From assembly GCA_900095095.1 (NCBI GenBank), contig FMBT01000390.1:62001-126000 (forward strand): DNA of 64,000 bases, written 5' to 3'. Within the stretch, counting starts at the first letter, position 1. Every line of letters starts with the position of its first letter. The notes beneath the pieces are model-generated. The model saw only the letters and a program-made list of their open reading frames with translations, did no database searches and was not told the DNA's origin. Origin of the DNA: Fragilariopsis cylindrus CCMP1102 (taxonomy: Eukaryota; Bacillariophyta; Bacillariophyceae; Bacillariales; Bacillariaceae). A program made the position numbers and the translations under genes. Positions 25,672 through 36,100 of the stretch are shown one piece after another.

Positions 25672-25783
25672 TGTATTCTTTTTGCTTGTTCTATGAAGTA
25701 CGATATGAACATTGTCATACAGTAGACTCTCATTATTGTCGATTGAAGGGTTTTTTACAGATCGATGATCCGATGATTAGGGG

Positions 25784-25788
25784 GAGGG
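25784..25788. repeat. Target-site duplication GAGGG (left copy)
   Basis: GAGGG directly precedes the 5' LTR. The identical 5 bp follows the 3' LTR at 32789-32793. A 5-bp duplication is the usual copia integrase footprint. Confidence 0.92.
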
Positions 25789-26051
25789 TGCTAGAAGGAA
25801 CGGTATAGCAATAGATTGAGTCAAACGAGTCATATCATGGAATTCCAGACATGGATAAGATGACACGTCGCACCTCTTTAGAATGAGTGGTCAAGAGCTT
25901 CTATACAAGATATAGATGACACCACTTGGATTAGAGGCGTATCCTAGCCATTGAATGGTTTGGGACGAAAGATGTGCAGTTAGTCTAGCTATCATAACTT
26001 TAAGATTTACGATTTACCAACTACCCTTTTGTATTTTGTATATTATTAGCA
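25789..26051 (+). repeat. 5' LTR of the copia element
   Basis: The LTR is 263 bp, begins TGCTAGAAGG and ends TATTATTAGCA. The U3/R/U5 boundaries are not resolvable by eye. It should carry the element's RNA polymerase II promoter. A single G separates its end from GTTAATTTACCC, where a primer-binding site would be expected. Confidence 0.95.
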
Positions 26052-26121
26052 GGTTAATTTACCCAAATCGGGCATTGAACGTCCGTCCTGTCTTGATTGA
26101 CACCCAGTTGTCAATCGAAAC

Positions 26122-29100
26122 ATGGCGTCCGCGCCACCTGACCCTGGAGGAGGACTAGGTACACCAGCATCACAGGCTTTGTCCGCTGCAAATAGATTCT
26201 TAAGACGGATCACCGCAGTGTCGACACCACCCATGAGCTCCCCTGGTGCATATCAACACGTCTCTCCATCGTTAGAAAGCTCCTCTCTGCGACCTGCTCA
26301 CACCTCTGAGCCCCAACAACAACCACAACCTTTATTAGCGAACAGCCTTGTGTCGCCGACTGCCACTTCACGACGATCTACAGATCCAGATGGAAGCACC
26401 GGTGATGAAGTCATTGCTAGTCTTCGAGCCCATGCAACGAACGCACATACCGCGATTGAAGCAGAAATGGATGAGATCAACGAAATTCGAGACACTTCAA
26501 GAGGGGATGATGACGTATCAGCAATGACTACGTCTCTTCCTTCTACAACCAAGAAACTTGAACCCGTGGAATCCGCATCTGTATCTCTACATGGAAGAAA
26601 GAAGACTGAACCAACCGTAAAAACGATTCCTGGAATTGTTTCAACACCACCACTTGTATACGATTTTCCCTCCACAGATATTCCATGGATCACCGTTGTC
26701 AACCACGCCACTCGGGCATTGATACTCGATCTCCCAAGCAAGATAGTTGATAATATTCAAAGAGATATGAACCGCTATGCCGATGGCGACGACTCTCCGA
26801 AGAACATTGCCATGGCTGAATATCTATTCACAAAAGCATCCAACGAATTCCACCCACCTCCATCCATGGATCACGCGTCCAGTAGCAGTGGAGGCAGCAT
26901 CTCCACAAACAATTCTATCATGGAATCTCTTTCCAAGGTAAATGACAACATGGAGATAATTTCATTGCGTCTTACAAGTCCTTCGTCGGATGGAGTAATG
27001 ACACACGATGACAAACAGGTGATGAACTCGAAGTATGGTGATTTCGAAATGCTTCCTAAAGCGTTTACGTATGAATCAATGTGCAAATGGAAGCTTCGTA
27101 TCGCGAATCGACTAAACTCTCCTCCATGGAAGTTAGATGGTGTCTCCATCCTTGATATGAAGGATATGGCAGACGCGTCCGACCGATACAAGTTGAGAAC
27201 CAACAAGCTGTGCAATCATCTCCATGACATCATGCTGGAATCCGGATTGGATTCTATGTCGATGCAACTTCAGCCAACAATCTCTAAAGGTTTTGGTGTC
27301 AGTTTATTTGTGGAAATCTTTGACACACTCCTTCCTCTTACTACCATGAAGATCATCTCCTGCATTAGGGAATTGGGAACTGTTACACAAAGAAATGAAG
27401 AAAGCGCACATGACCTTGCGTCTCGAGTTAGCAATCTATGGGATCGTTTCGATCTTATGGGTTATACCACTCTTGACCAAGTCAAAACTGCCTTCGTTCA
27501 ACGGGCATTCCTTGATGGAGTCTACAAAGATGAGAAGTGTTTAGATTATATTGGTAGTCAACTCATTCAAGGTGACATCAAGCTCTCTGATTACTCAACT
27601 GATAAATTTGTTAATCATATGAACCAGATCTTCACCAATTCTGATGTCTACAGTGCCGGTCGCATGAAGAAGCTCAATGCTCGACATGCCGCTCGAGCCG
27701 CTAGTCAAGGGGGATTATCCGATCAATCGAACAGTGAAGCAAAGAATGCTAACATGCATATCGATATGAATGGTGACTTTGGACTAGTAAGCTCTAGTGG
27801 AGGGAACTCTAAAGTGACAGTGTTTGATGTAGCTAATATGCTTAAGATGACAAATTGCTTAGCCTGCAGGTATCCCAAGAACGATGTATGTAATCACCAC
27901 ATGCACAACTGTAACATGCTGGAGGAATTCGGTTTGACAGTAACATATGACCCGGAGAAAGATCAACATCGTGAGAAGGTAAGCAAGAGAATCAAGCAAC
28001 GCGCTAGAGACAGTGACAAGAAGAAGCAAGCAGCAGCCATAATCGCAGGAGCCACAGCTCCAGCATCTAAGGCTGCACCTGCATCTGATGCTGGGACGGA
28101 AGGCTACCAAACCGTTGGTAAAAACGGAAAGGACGTCAAGACGAACCAAGACAAGGTTGCAGCTGAAAAGAAGAACGTGGCAAGCCAAGGCACCAGCGCT
28201 TGCGCTGGGTCAGGTCGTGCTGCGAATTTGGGATCCTTCTCTCCACAAGGAGATTTTGTAGACGCTCATACAGCTATTAATGATATTAAAGAAGATTCAA
28301 CCGGTTACTTTGCTCCTATCTACAGTGAACTTAGTCGTTTGTCTCGTATTGATCCCGTTACCAACCGTATGACACACTGTATAGGATCATGCAAGAAAGC
28401 TGTTGCTTTCGCAGAGGCGATGTTGACTGTTCAAAGCAATTGCAATAGAAAAGTTTGCAGCGCGAATACATCTAATCCGAAACGACAGATTGTCCCTGAT
28501 AGTGGCGCCACAACCCACATGTTAAATGATCGCGACGACTTTGGTGAAGACTATAAGCAATGTCGGGACGTCTTCGTTTATATGGGAGACGGCACGCCAG
28601 TCGCAGTACATGGATATGGAACAGGAAGGATCAAATTGGATGGAAAAGTGCAAGCACTCAAGAAGTCTCTACATGTGCCCTCCCTTGACTGCAGTCTTAT
28701 GTCAATAACACGTCATGGTAGAAGCGGAAAGGGTTGCGCGTTTTTAATCGCGGACTCGGAGATGCACTTAACGTTTCCGAACTTTTCGATCACGGCCCCT
28801 ATCCCCGAAAATGGTGACTTAAGGCTGAATCTTGAGCCTCTCAGTCCGAATGACTGGGGAGAACCCGATTTTACTTATGAAGACGAGGGAGATGACTTCC
28901 TCGATATTTTCTCTAATCGATTGGACTTCCTGAATAGAGTACATAGAGGTCGCGTGATGACACGCGGACAAAGAACCAAGAACCAAGCGCAACTGTTGTC
29001 GTGTTTGGAGAACACCACTGCAGATTTTGATGCCGCGCGTCCGTCGCTGCCAGACGACGACGCGCATCCGTCAAGTCGCGGGGATTCCCTGGATGAAAAT

Positions 29101-32100
29101 TACTTATGTGAAGGTGATCCTGGGGAAATGCTTAAGCAAGCACTGACAGAACTCGATGTCAATGATATTCGAGACTTCTTAAATGATGAATCCAACAGTG
29201 ATATGCCCTTTGAGAAGCAACTGCGTGCGCCACCACCACAGTATCATTTGGAAAGTAGCAGAGGAGATGTGAAAGAACGTCTTACTAACAACACTCTGCA
29301 GTCCTACTTTGGAGGTAGGCAACTCCAGGACTATGGTGTTCTATCCCAACTGGGGACGGGCATCTCGGTGATCGACAACAAGAATGAAATCCCAACAGTT
29401 GGATCCCTTGTGAATCGAAAGCGAGGGAAGCGTCGGCAGAAAGGATCCAAGGCAATTGCACCACTTCAATTGGTTGGAATGGATATTGGTTATGGAGACG
29501 GAAACTCACCTGGCGGATACAAATACGCTCTTGTCCTCGTTGATAAATGTACTACAAATTCCTTTGTTTATGGAATGAATGGCGCATCAGGAGCAGATGT
29601 GGCTGAAGCACTATGGAAATTCTTTATTGATGCTGGTGGTTTCCCTGAAACCATCCAGTGTGATTTTGATCCAAAATTGATTGGGGGCAAAGCTATTGCA
29701 CTTCTTCGATCACATGGCTGCCGAGTCCGTGCCGCTCCACCAGGACAACAGGACAAGAACGGATTAGTCGAACGACGATGGTCCCTACTTACATCCATGG
29801 CACGATCATTTCTTGCAGAGGCAAAGCTACCAAAGAAGTTTTGGTACTGGGCTATACGAGAAGCTTGTGTTCGTTTGAACGTACTACCAATTAGCTCAAA
29901 TCCAGACAGTCAAGCTACAGAATTCTTAACCACACCACATGAAGCGTTTTACGGAGAGAAACCGGACTATCGAGTCTTATTTCCTTTCGGATGCATAGGT
30001 GCATTCCGACGGGTGAGAGACAATAATAGAGATAGGACCAAATTTGAATCACAAGGATTACTTGGCATTGCGCTTGGTCGAAGTGAATTCACCAACGGTA
30101 TGGTGTTTTATAATCCCACAATGGACAGCTTCTGTACATCTGCGGACTACATCCTGGATAAACGACGTCTAGTTGGAGAGGTATTTCCCAATCTACAGTA
30201 TGATGGGGGATTGACGACATCTGTGATATCAAGCAGTAGTGGTCCTACTAAATTTGATATAAATGAAAAAGTTTACATTCAATGTCAAGAGTCATACGAT
30301 ATATTGGAAGCAACGGTGGTTACACCACCTACATCAAAGAGCAATTACTACACAGTCAAACTTGACGACAGCAGTAACTTGGATGTGAAACAAGAACACA
30401 TGTTTACTGAGCATAATATTCCAGCATCAGGAAAACCATCACTCGCATTAGATTTCCTTCGACCGAAATGGTTGAAACAAGATCAGAAGGTGACGATGCT
30501 CCTAGATGACATATACAGACAAGGATACTTGTCTATTGGATCCGGTAACACATGGGAATTTGTGACAAGAGATAGGGAAGGAAGGACTACCATGTCTGCT
30601 GATATTGCAGATATTGCCTATTCCTGGAAGCATCGACTGCAGGAAAATAGTTTTGATATTGGATGGCAAGAGGATGTAGCAAGAAGAGTAGTGGGTTGGG
30701 GACGACACGTCTCTGCGGCTCACTTGAACAACCCCCTTGCGCCAGCGAACCTTAAGAAAGCACTACACGAATCCAACAAAGACAATAAGATATGGAAGGA
30801 TGCCTATAACGAAGAATACAGTGGTTTAAAACGGCTAGACACGTTCACAGAAATCGATGAGAAAGATTATCAAAAGCTACTGAAAGAGCATGGCAAAGAA
30901 ATTGAAGCCATTCCAACCATGAATCTCTTCACAGTGAAGAAGGACAAGGAAGGAAATCCAGTCAGAGCGAAGTCAAGGATTGTGGTGTTAGGAAATCATG
31001 AAAACCGAGTGTGGACCAGAGAGGATCGATATGCTCCTGTACTGAGTTCATCTGCAGCAAGACTACTTGTCTCCATGGCTGTAGACGATGGATGTTTCCT
31101 CAAACAAGGAGATTGCAAGAATGCTTTCTGTCAACCGGAATTGCCTGAAGATGAATTATGTATTGTGCGTCCGCCAATAGGATGCCCTAATACAAAGAAG
31201 GGGACGTACTGGAAACTAAATAAAACACTATACGGACTGTCGCGTTCAGCACATCACTGGTACACCTTAATGGATAATCTATTGAAGGACATCGGATTTG
31301 AGTCAATGGGACAGGACAGATGCGTCTACAAATGCACGCCAATTGCCGGGAAACCTCCAATTTGTCTGGGTTTATATGTGGATGATTTTGTATTCTATTC
31401 CAAATCTGAAGAAGTGGAAGAGTGGTTCGAGCAGCAATTGAAATCAAAGGTCAAAGTGGATTTCATGGGAACAGTATCGTGGTTTCTAGGACAAGCTTAT
31501 GAATGGCATCGATTCGATGATGGAAGAGTTACCTGTCATATATCACAACAAGCCTTCATCGATCAAATGCTGGAAAAGCACAAGCTGACTGAATGCAAGC
31601 CAAGTAGAACACCATATAGATCAGGATTAGTGATCGACCGAGTCAATCGGGATGGAATAGATCCGTCCGATAAAGAAGAATTGGTCAATGCTTACCAATC
31701 TATCATGGGAGGGTTGACATGGTTGTCAATTAACACTCGACCAGACATTTGCACAGCAACAAAACTCCTTGGACAATTCTGCAGTAATCCATCCTATGGT
31801 CATTTCCAATCCGCGAAACACGTACTTCGATATTTGAGCCACACTTCCTCGCATGGAATCTGGTTCACTCAAGGAGATAATGTACTGGAAGGTAATGTAG
31901 GATTGCCGGATATATTTGAAGACGAGAAGACGATAACATTCACTGATTCGAACTGGGGTTCACAAGATGCCTCACAGCCAAGAGAAAATGAGAAACGAGT
32001 CGTCACAGCAGAGGAAATGAAGTCCATTCAAGGTTACTATATAACTAGAATGGGGGGTCCTATATGTTGGGGTGTATATCGTGAGAAACGACTGAGTGGG

Positions 32101-32469
32101 AGCTCATGTATTGCAGAGATCAAAGCTATGCATGAAGGTGTGAAAGAGATTCAATATCTTAGACACCTCATGAGACAGCTTGGGCTAAGTGACGTGAATA
32201 ATCCTACTCCAGTACTAAATGACAATAAAGGAAGTGTTGATTGGGTTGAAAGTGGATGTAAAGCTACAAAGAAACTAAGACATGAAAACATAAGTGAGTT
32301 AAGCATCGCAGAAGGAAGATTGAATGGAGAAGTCAACATAGCCTGGATTCCAGGAAAGACCAACCCAGCTGATATCTTCACCAAAGAAGACAAAGATGTA
32401 GGACACTTTGAAGGACTACGAGACCTCATGGTTAAACCCCGTGAGAATGTTCGGAACCTTCGACAATAA
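26122..32469 (+). CDS. Copia Gag-Pol polyprotein (protease, integrase, reverse transcriptase, RNase H)
   Basis: The product is 2,115 aa with no frameshift between gag and pol. Gag is residues 1 to ~750. Instead of a standard CCHC knuckle it has a Cys/His cluster, CLACRYPKNDVCNHHMHNC, near residue 580. The protease has D793-S-G. The integrase catalytic triad is D1121, D1181 and E1217, with exactly 35 residues between the last two (DD35E). RT carries the YVDD box at 1752-1755 and RH starts with FTDSNW (D1942), then SSCIAEIKAM, NDNKG and PADIFTK. All catalytic residues are intact. The ATG at 26122 lies 70 nt after the LTR. How Gag is made in excess over Pol from a single ORF is not evident; partial splicing or proteolysis are options. 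Confidence 0.95.
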   Translation: MASAPPDPGGGLGTPASQALSAANRFLRRITAVSTPPMSSPGAYQHVSPSLESSSLRPAHTSEPQQQPQPLLANSLVSPTATSRRSTDPDGSTGDEVIASLRAHATNAHTAIEAEMDEINEIRDTSRGDDDVSAMTTSLPSTTKKLEPVESASVSLHGRKKTEPTVKTIPGIVSTPPLVYDFPSTDIPWITVVNHATRALILDLPSKIVDNIQRDMNRYADGDDSPKNIAMAEYLFTKASNEFHPPPSMDHASSSSGGSISTNNSIMESLSKVNDNMEIISLRLTSPSSDGVMTHDDKQVMNSKYGDFEMLPKAFTYESMCKWKLRIANRLNSPPWKLDGVSILDMKDMADASDRYKLRTNKLCNHLHDIMLESGLDSMSMQLQPTISKGFGVSLFVEIFDTLLPLTTMKIISCIRELGTVTQRNEESAHDLASRVSNLWDRFDLMGYTTLDQVKTAFVQRAFLDGVYKDEKCLDYIGSQLIQGDIKLSDYSTDKFVNHMNQIFTNSDVYSAGRMKKLNARHAARAASQGGLSDQSNSEAKNANMHIDMNGDFGLVSSSGGNSKVTVFDVANMLKMTNCLACRYPKNDVCNHHMHNCNMLEEFGLTVTYDPEKDQHREKVSKRIKQRARDSDKKKQAAAIIAGATAPASKAAPASDAGTEGYQTVGKNGKDVKTNQDKVAAEKKNVASQGTSACAGSGRAANLGSFSPQGDFVDAHTAINDIKEDSTGYFAPIYSELSRLSRIDPVTNRMTHCIGSCKKAVAFAEAMLTVQSNCNRKVCSANTSNPKRQIVPDSGATTHMLNDRDDFGEDYKQCRDVFVYMGDGTPVAVHGYGTGRIKLDGKVQALKKSLHVPSLDCSLMSITRHGRSGKGCAFLIADSEMHLTFPNFSITAPIPENGDLRLNLEPLSPNDWGEPDFTYEDEGDDFLDIFSNRLDFLNRVHRGRVMTRGQRTKNQAQLLSCLENTTADFDAARPSLPDDDAHPSSRGDSLDENYLCEGDPGEMLKQALTELDVNDIRDFLNDESNSDMPFEKQLRAPPPQYHLESSRGDVKERLTNNTLQSYFGGRQLQDYGVLSQLGTGISVIDNKNEIPTVGSLVNRKRGKRRQKGSKAIAPLQLVGMDIGYGDGNSPGGYKYALVLVDKCTTNSFVYGMNGASGADVAEALWKFFIDAGGFPETIQCDFDPKLIGGKAIALLRSHGCRVRAAPPGQQDKNGLVERRWSLLTSMARSFLAEAKLPKKFWYWAIREACVRLNVLPISSNPDSQATEFLTTPHEAFYGEKPDYRVLFPFGCIGAFRRVRDNNRDRTKFESQGLLGIALGRSEFTNGMVFYNPTMDSFCTSADYILDKRRLVGEVFPNLQYDGGLTTSVISSSSGPTKFDINEKVYIQCQESYDILEATVVTPPTSKSNYYTVKLDDSSNLDVKQEHMFTEHNIPASGKPSLALDFLRPKWLKQDQKVTMLLDDIYRQGYLSIGSGNTWEFVTRDREGRTTMSADIADIAYSWKHRLQENSFDIGWQEDVARRVVGWGRHVSAAHLNNPLAPANLKKALHESNKDNKIWKDAYNEEYSGLKRLDTFTEIDEKDYQKLLKEHGKEIEAIPTMNLFTVKKDKEGNPVRAKSRIVVLGNHENRVWTREDRYAPVLSSSAARLLVSMAVDDGCFLKQGDCKNAFCQPELPEDELCIVRPPIGCPNTKKGTYWKLNKTLYGLSRSAHHWYTLMDNLLKDIGFESMGQDRCVYKCTPIAGKPPICLGLYVDDFVFYSKSEEVEEWFEQQLKSKVKVDFMGTVSWFLGQAYEWHRFDDGRVTCHISQQAFIDQMLEKHKLTECKPSRTPYRSGLVIDRVNRDGIDPSDKEELVNAYQSIMGGLTWLSINTRPDICTATKLLGQFCSNPSYGHFQSAKHVLRYLSHTSSHGIWFTQGDNVLEGNVGLPDIFEDEKTITFTDSNWGSQDASQPRENEKRVVTAEEMKSIQGYYITRMGGPICWGVYREKRLSGSSCIAEIKAMHEGVKEIQYLRHLMRQLGLSDVNNPTPVLNDNKGSVDWVESGCKATKKLRHENISELSIAEGRLNGEVNIAWIPGKTNPADIFTKEDKDVGHFEGLRDLMVKPRENVRNLRQ

Positions 32470-32519
32470 TAAGAGATATATATATATATAGATTGGTATA
32501 AACCTATTAGTACACCTAT

Positions 32520-32525
32520 GGGGGG
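32520..32525 (+). promoter_or_regulatory. Polypurine tract of the copia element
   Basis: G6 directly abuts the TG that opens the 3' LTR, as expected for the plus-strand DNA primer. Confidence 0.8.
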
Positions 32526-32788
32526 TGCTAGAAGGAACGGTATAGCAATAGATTGAGTCAAACGAGTCATATCATGGAATTCCAGACATGGATAAGATGA
32601 CACGTCGCACCTCTTTAGAATGAGTGGTCAAGAGCTTCTATACAAGATATAGATGACACCACTTGGATTAGAGGCGTATCCTAGCCATTGAATGGTTTGG
32701 GACGAAAGATGTGCAGTTAGTCTAGCTATCATAACTTTAAGATTTACGATTTACCAACTACCCTTTTGTATTTTGTATATTATTAGCA
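32526..32788 (+). repeat. 3' LTR of the copia element
   Basis: It is 263 bp, and I found no difference from the 5' LTR when reading them side by side. It is followed by GAGGG, the right copy of the target-site duplication (32789-32793). Confidence 0.95.
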
Positions 32789-32793
32789 GAGGG

Positions 32794-33124
32794 CTTGATC
32801 GTTTGAGGGGATATCAACCCCCACGTTTATGTTTAATCCCCTTCCCAGAAATCGCAATGTGAGAAGCACGCAATTAGAAAGCCGGAAAAACTCAAAAATC
32901 ATGATTTTTCAAAAACAAGAAAGAAATAAGAATAACGACGAAACGTCGCCAACGTCGAAGACACACTTTTGACACATAACATTTATTTCCATTGATAGAA
33001 GAGCCACAACGCTTCCTCTACCCTGATACATTTCCTGTAATCATCTTATGATCTATCGATTGAGTGAGTAATACTAAGATCAACCGTGTGCTACTAACTT
33101 GTTCCGACGCAGAAGCCTGTCATC
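32794..33124. other. Upstream region of the 1,457-aa protein; right half of a split divergent promoter
   Basis: This is unique AT-rich sequence between the retrotransposon and the next ATG. Before insertion it was contiguous with 25672-25788, giving about 448 bp between two divergent start codons. Confidence 0.6.
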
Positions 33125-36100
33125 ATGACGAAACAACGCAAGGCTTTGAAAGTCATCGACAAAAACTTGCCTCCAAAGGGTTCCACGAAGGAATTATCTA
33201 CCAAACAATTTAAGCTCGCCGATGAATCATTGTTTGAATCATCGATTGAATCATGGGAGAGACAGGATATGGCATCTGCTAGTACGCCCAAGACCAGCAA
33301 TCGGGGACGTAGTAATACAAACGTAACGACGAGAGGAGGAGGTGTTACTCATAGAAGACCGCCCAAACAGCCAACTAATCAAAGGAAGAGAAGAAGCTTA
33401 GGCAGTACTATCCTAAACAAACCATTCGCACGGAATTCAAAAAAGCACCAACGGATAGTCGAAAAGTCATCAACAAATCCAAGAACTCCCAAACGAGATT
33501 TCGATCGACTCAAGCCTCTCGTACGTCGCTTGGATAATGTCCAACAGCAACAACAGACAGGTCGTCGTTCCGAATCCCCTCTTCGGAGTATGAATCCTGC
33601 AAAGGGACGACAAGAGGCGAATACTACTAGAACGAGAGAGACAAACCTACAACATAACGACAACGACGTGGACAAAAATAGCGATGATGACACGAATTGT
33701 GATTCAAGTGATGGTTCTGGCTTGATTTCTACAGAAGAGCAAGAAGTAGATACTACTAGTAGAACGAAAGTGACAAACGTACAACGCAACGACAACGACA
33801 TTTACGTTGACAATAGCGACGATGACATGAACTGTGATTCCAGTGATAGTTCTGGCTTGAGCTTGTCGTCGCCGCCGACTTCGCCTTCACCATCATCACC
33901 ATTATCGCTGTCACCATTATCTGCATCATCTGCGCAAGCACAATCGACGACGAACTCGCCCCCAAAACAAAGTGTAGCTACAAAATTGAGTAGCGAAAGG
34001 AAGAATGGAACCTTACTACCACACGTGGAACGTGACAATGATAGTGATACCGAAAACTTATTCTCTCAACCATTTGCTTCGGTATTCGAGACTCAGAAAA
34101 TGACTGTAAATGCAAATAAAAGTAACACCGTGATGGATGAGAACGAAAAGAAGGAGATCGAGATATTTAGTTCTCCTATGGGTGACGGAATATTCATTCG
34201 GAAAGATACTGATAGGGATGTGACGGCTACGAATACTACCCAATTATCTAACGACAATCGAAAAACAAGCATGTCATTAAATAATGAGGAAATCAACACG
34301 CCACTTGGTCTTGTTTTGACTAAATTATCGTCAGCTTCGTCGTATAATTGTCGTCAGAAAGAAGAAGAAGACGAGGATGAGAACGAGGACGATGAAGAAA
34401 GCATCGAAGCATGGTCGATTGATGGTCATAGTAGCTCTCCAATTCTATTTGAAATCAAGGGCCAGAAATTCGCACATCCAGCGTAAGTAATTGTCGATCG
34501 ATTTATCATTTTTCAATTTGTTTTATATGATTAGATACTGTATCGTAAACGAAAGATCCATTATAATATTATCATAACCCCACAAAATTACTAACAATTG
34601 TTTCTTCCTTGCATTCCATGTTACTTTTTCTTCCTTTTCGTGTCTTTTTAGGTTGCCACCTGGATGGAAAATGAGAATATCCGAAAGTGGACAACAACCT
34701 GTTTATATGCATCCAGATCATGGAAGTACTTGGCACTGCCCAATCAAACTAACACCGAATGTGGTGTACGTCAAAACAGCTCATGGAAAGCTAAAGAAAC
34801 AGAGCAGAATGTCCCAGCATGTCATGTCGAAGCCAGAATTGTTCACTGAAGATATACAGAGAAGAACTACTCGTCAAACTCCACCATCGACGCGAAACCC
34901 ATTCAACCGGCAGAAAGAAATGAAGCACTCAGTGTTTCCTCTCAATTCCGCCAAACGCCTTCCAGAAATATGTGATGAGAATGACAAGCACCTTGAGGCA
35001 ATAACGTGTTCTCTTTCACCACAAGATTCAACTACTAAACTACTGGAAGAAACTTCAAAGCTATCTGCACAATTAATCAAAAACTCATCATCGAATCTCA
35101 AGAATGTGAAAAAAGTCCGTCGAAGTACACAAAAACTGGCAGGAAAAGGACGGCCCTCCGACTTCCAAGTATACTTAAACGATCAACGACGACTGGCATC
35201 TTGTGACGGATCCGAATCCGAAGCGCCATCTACGGCCGAATCCGAAGCGCCATCGACAATGTCTGGTCTAATCCGTCAATACGACAAGGCTCAAGGCCGC
35301 GATTGTGCTAGTACACGAAATCGTCCAAATAAGAATCTTTACAATAGGGCACTTAAAAATACAAAGGAAAGGATCGGAATGAGTGATAGTAAGAAACTGT
35401 CTCCAATTATAGAAACGCCGAAACATAACAACGAGGACGGTGTGGAAGGTGGAGCAACGATGATGGAAACCGACAGAGTGGGAGACGACAAGAACGAATG
35501 TGAAAATATTGCTAAGAGAAATGATGAATCGAAGACAGGTAATCGCCGATCATTGTTTGGATCTACAACACCATTCACCAATCGTAATTTAAACACACTT
35601 GCGATGGCTCAACGTAAAGAAGATAAGCCACCGAGCTTCGACCATTTTGCGAAGCCGTTGAGAAGCGATGAAAAATTAGCGTCGAACACTACGAAAACAA
35701 AACAATTGATTCAAGGTGAACGTATTGAAGCTTGGCTCACGCCCAAAACACGCGTAAGTGAAGTCGACACGACCGTGAACAATGACCTTCAAATTTACGA
35801 AGATGTTGCTATCCTCCGATTTGACGTCAAACGGAATAAAAGCAGTCGGTTGCTTTTGCATTCAACTGATAAGAGTATTCATAAGGAAGCAAAGAGGAAC
35901 CACGATACTAGTGGAAGAAGATTCCATCCAAATTATTCTAACTGCTACAAAAATAAATCCGTTGGTGATTGTGGTGCTGCGGAAGATATGGAAAGAAAAA
36001 ACAATATATTCTCTATAAGTACCCCTATAGAAGGAGATACGGGCATCGAATTGTCGAAGTCGGTCACTCGATCAAAAGGTATCCCAAAAGAGATCCATTT

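Larger units (their letters stand above)
25789..32788 (+). mobile_element. Intact Ty1/copia LTR retrotransposon (diatom CoDi-like), 7,000 bp
   Basis: It is a complete element: 263-bp LTRs that look identical base for base, TG...CA termini, a 5-bp target-site duplication, a G6 polypurine tract before the 3' LTR and one uninterrupted 2,115-codon gag-pol ORF. Domain order PR-INT-RT-RH defines copia rather than gypsy. Identical LTRs and an open ORF indicate a very recent insertion and probable autonomy. Diatoms are known for expanded copia lineages (CoDi). Subfamily was not assigned. Confidence 0.96.

Noticed and set aside
25789-26051. Assembly duplication as the reason for identical LTRs
   Set aside because: The 5-bp target duplication, TG..CA ends, adjacent polypurine tract and intact ORF are all expected of a genuine recent insertion.
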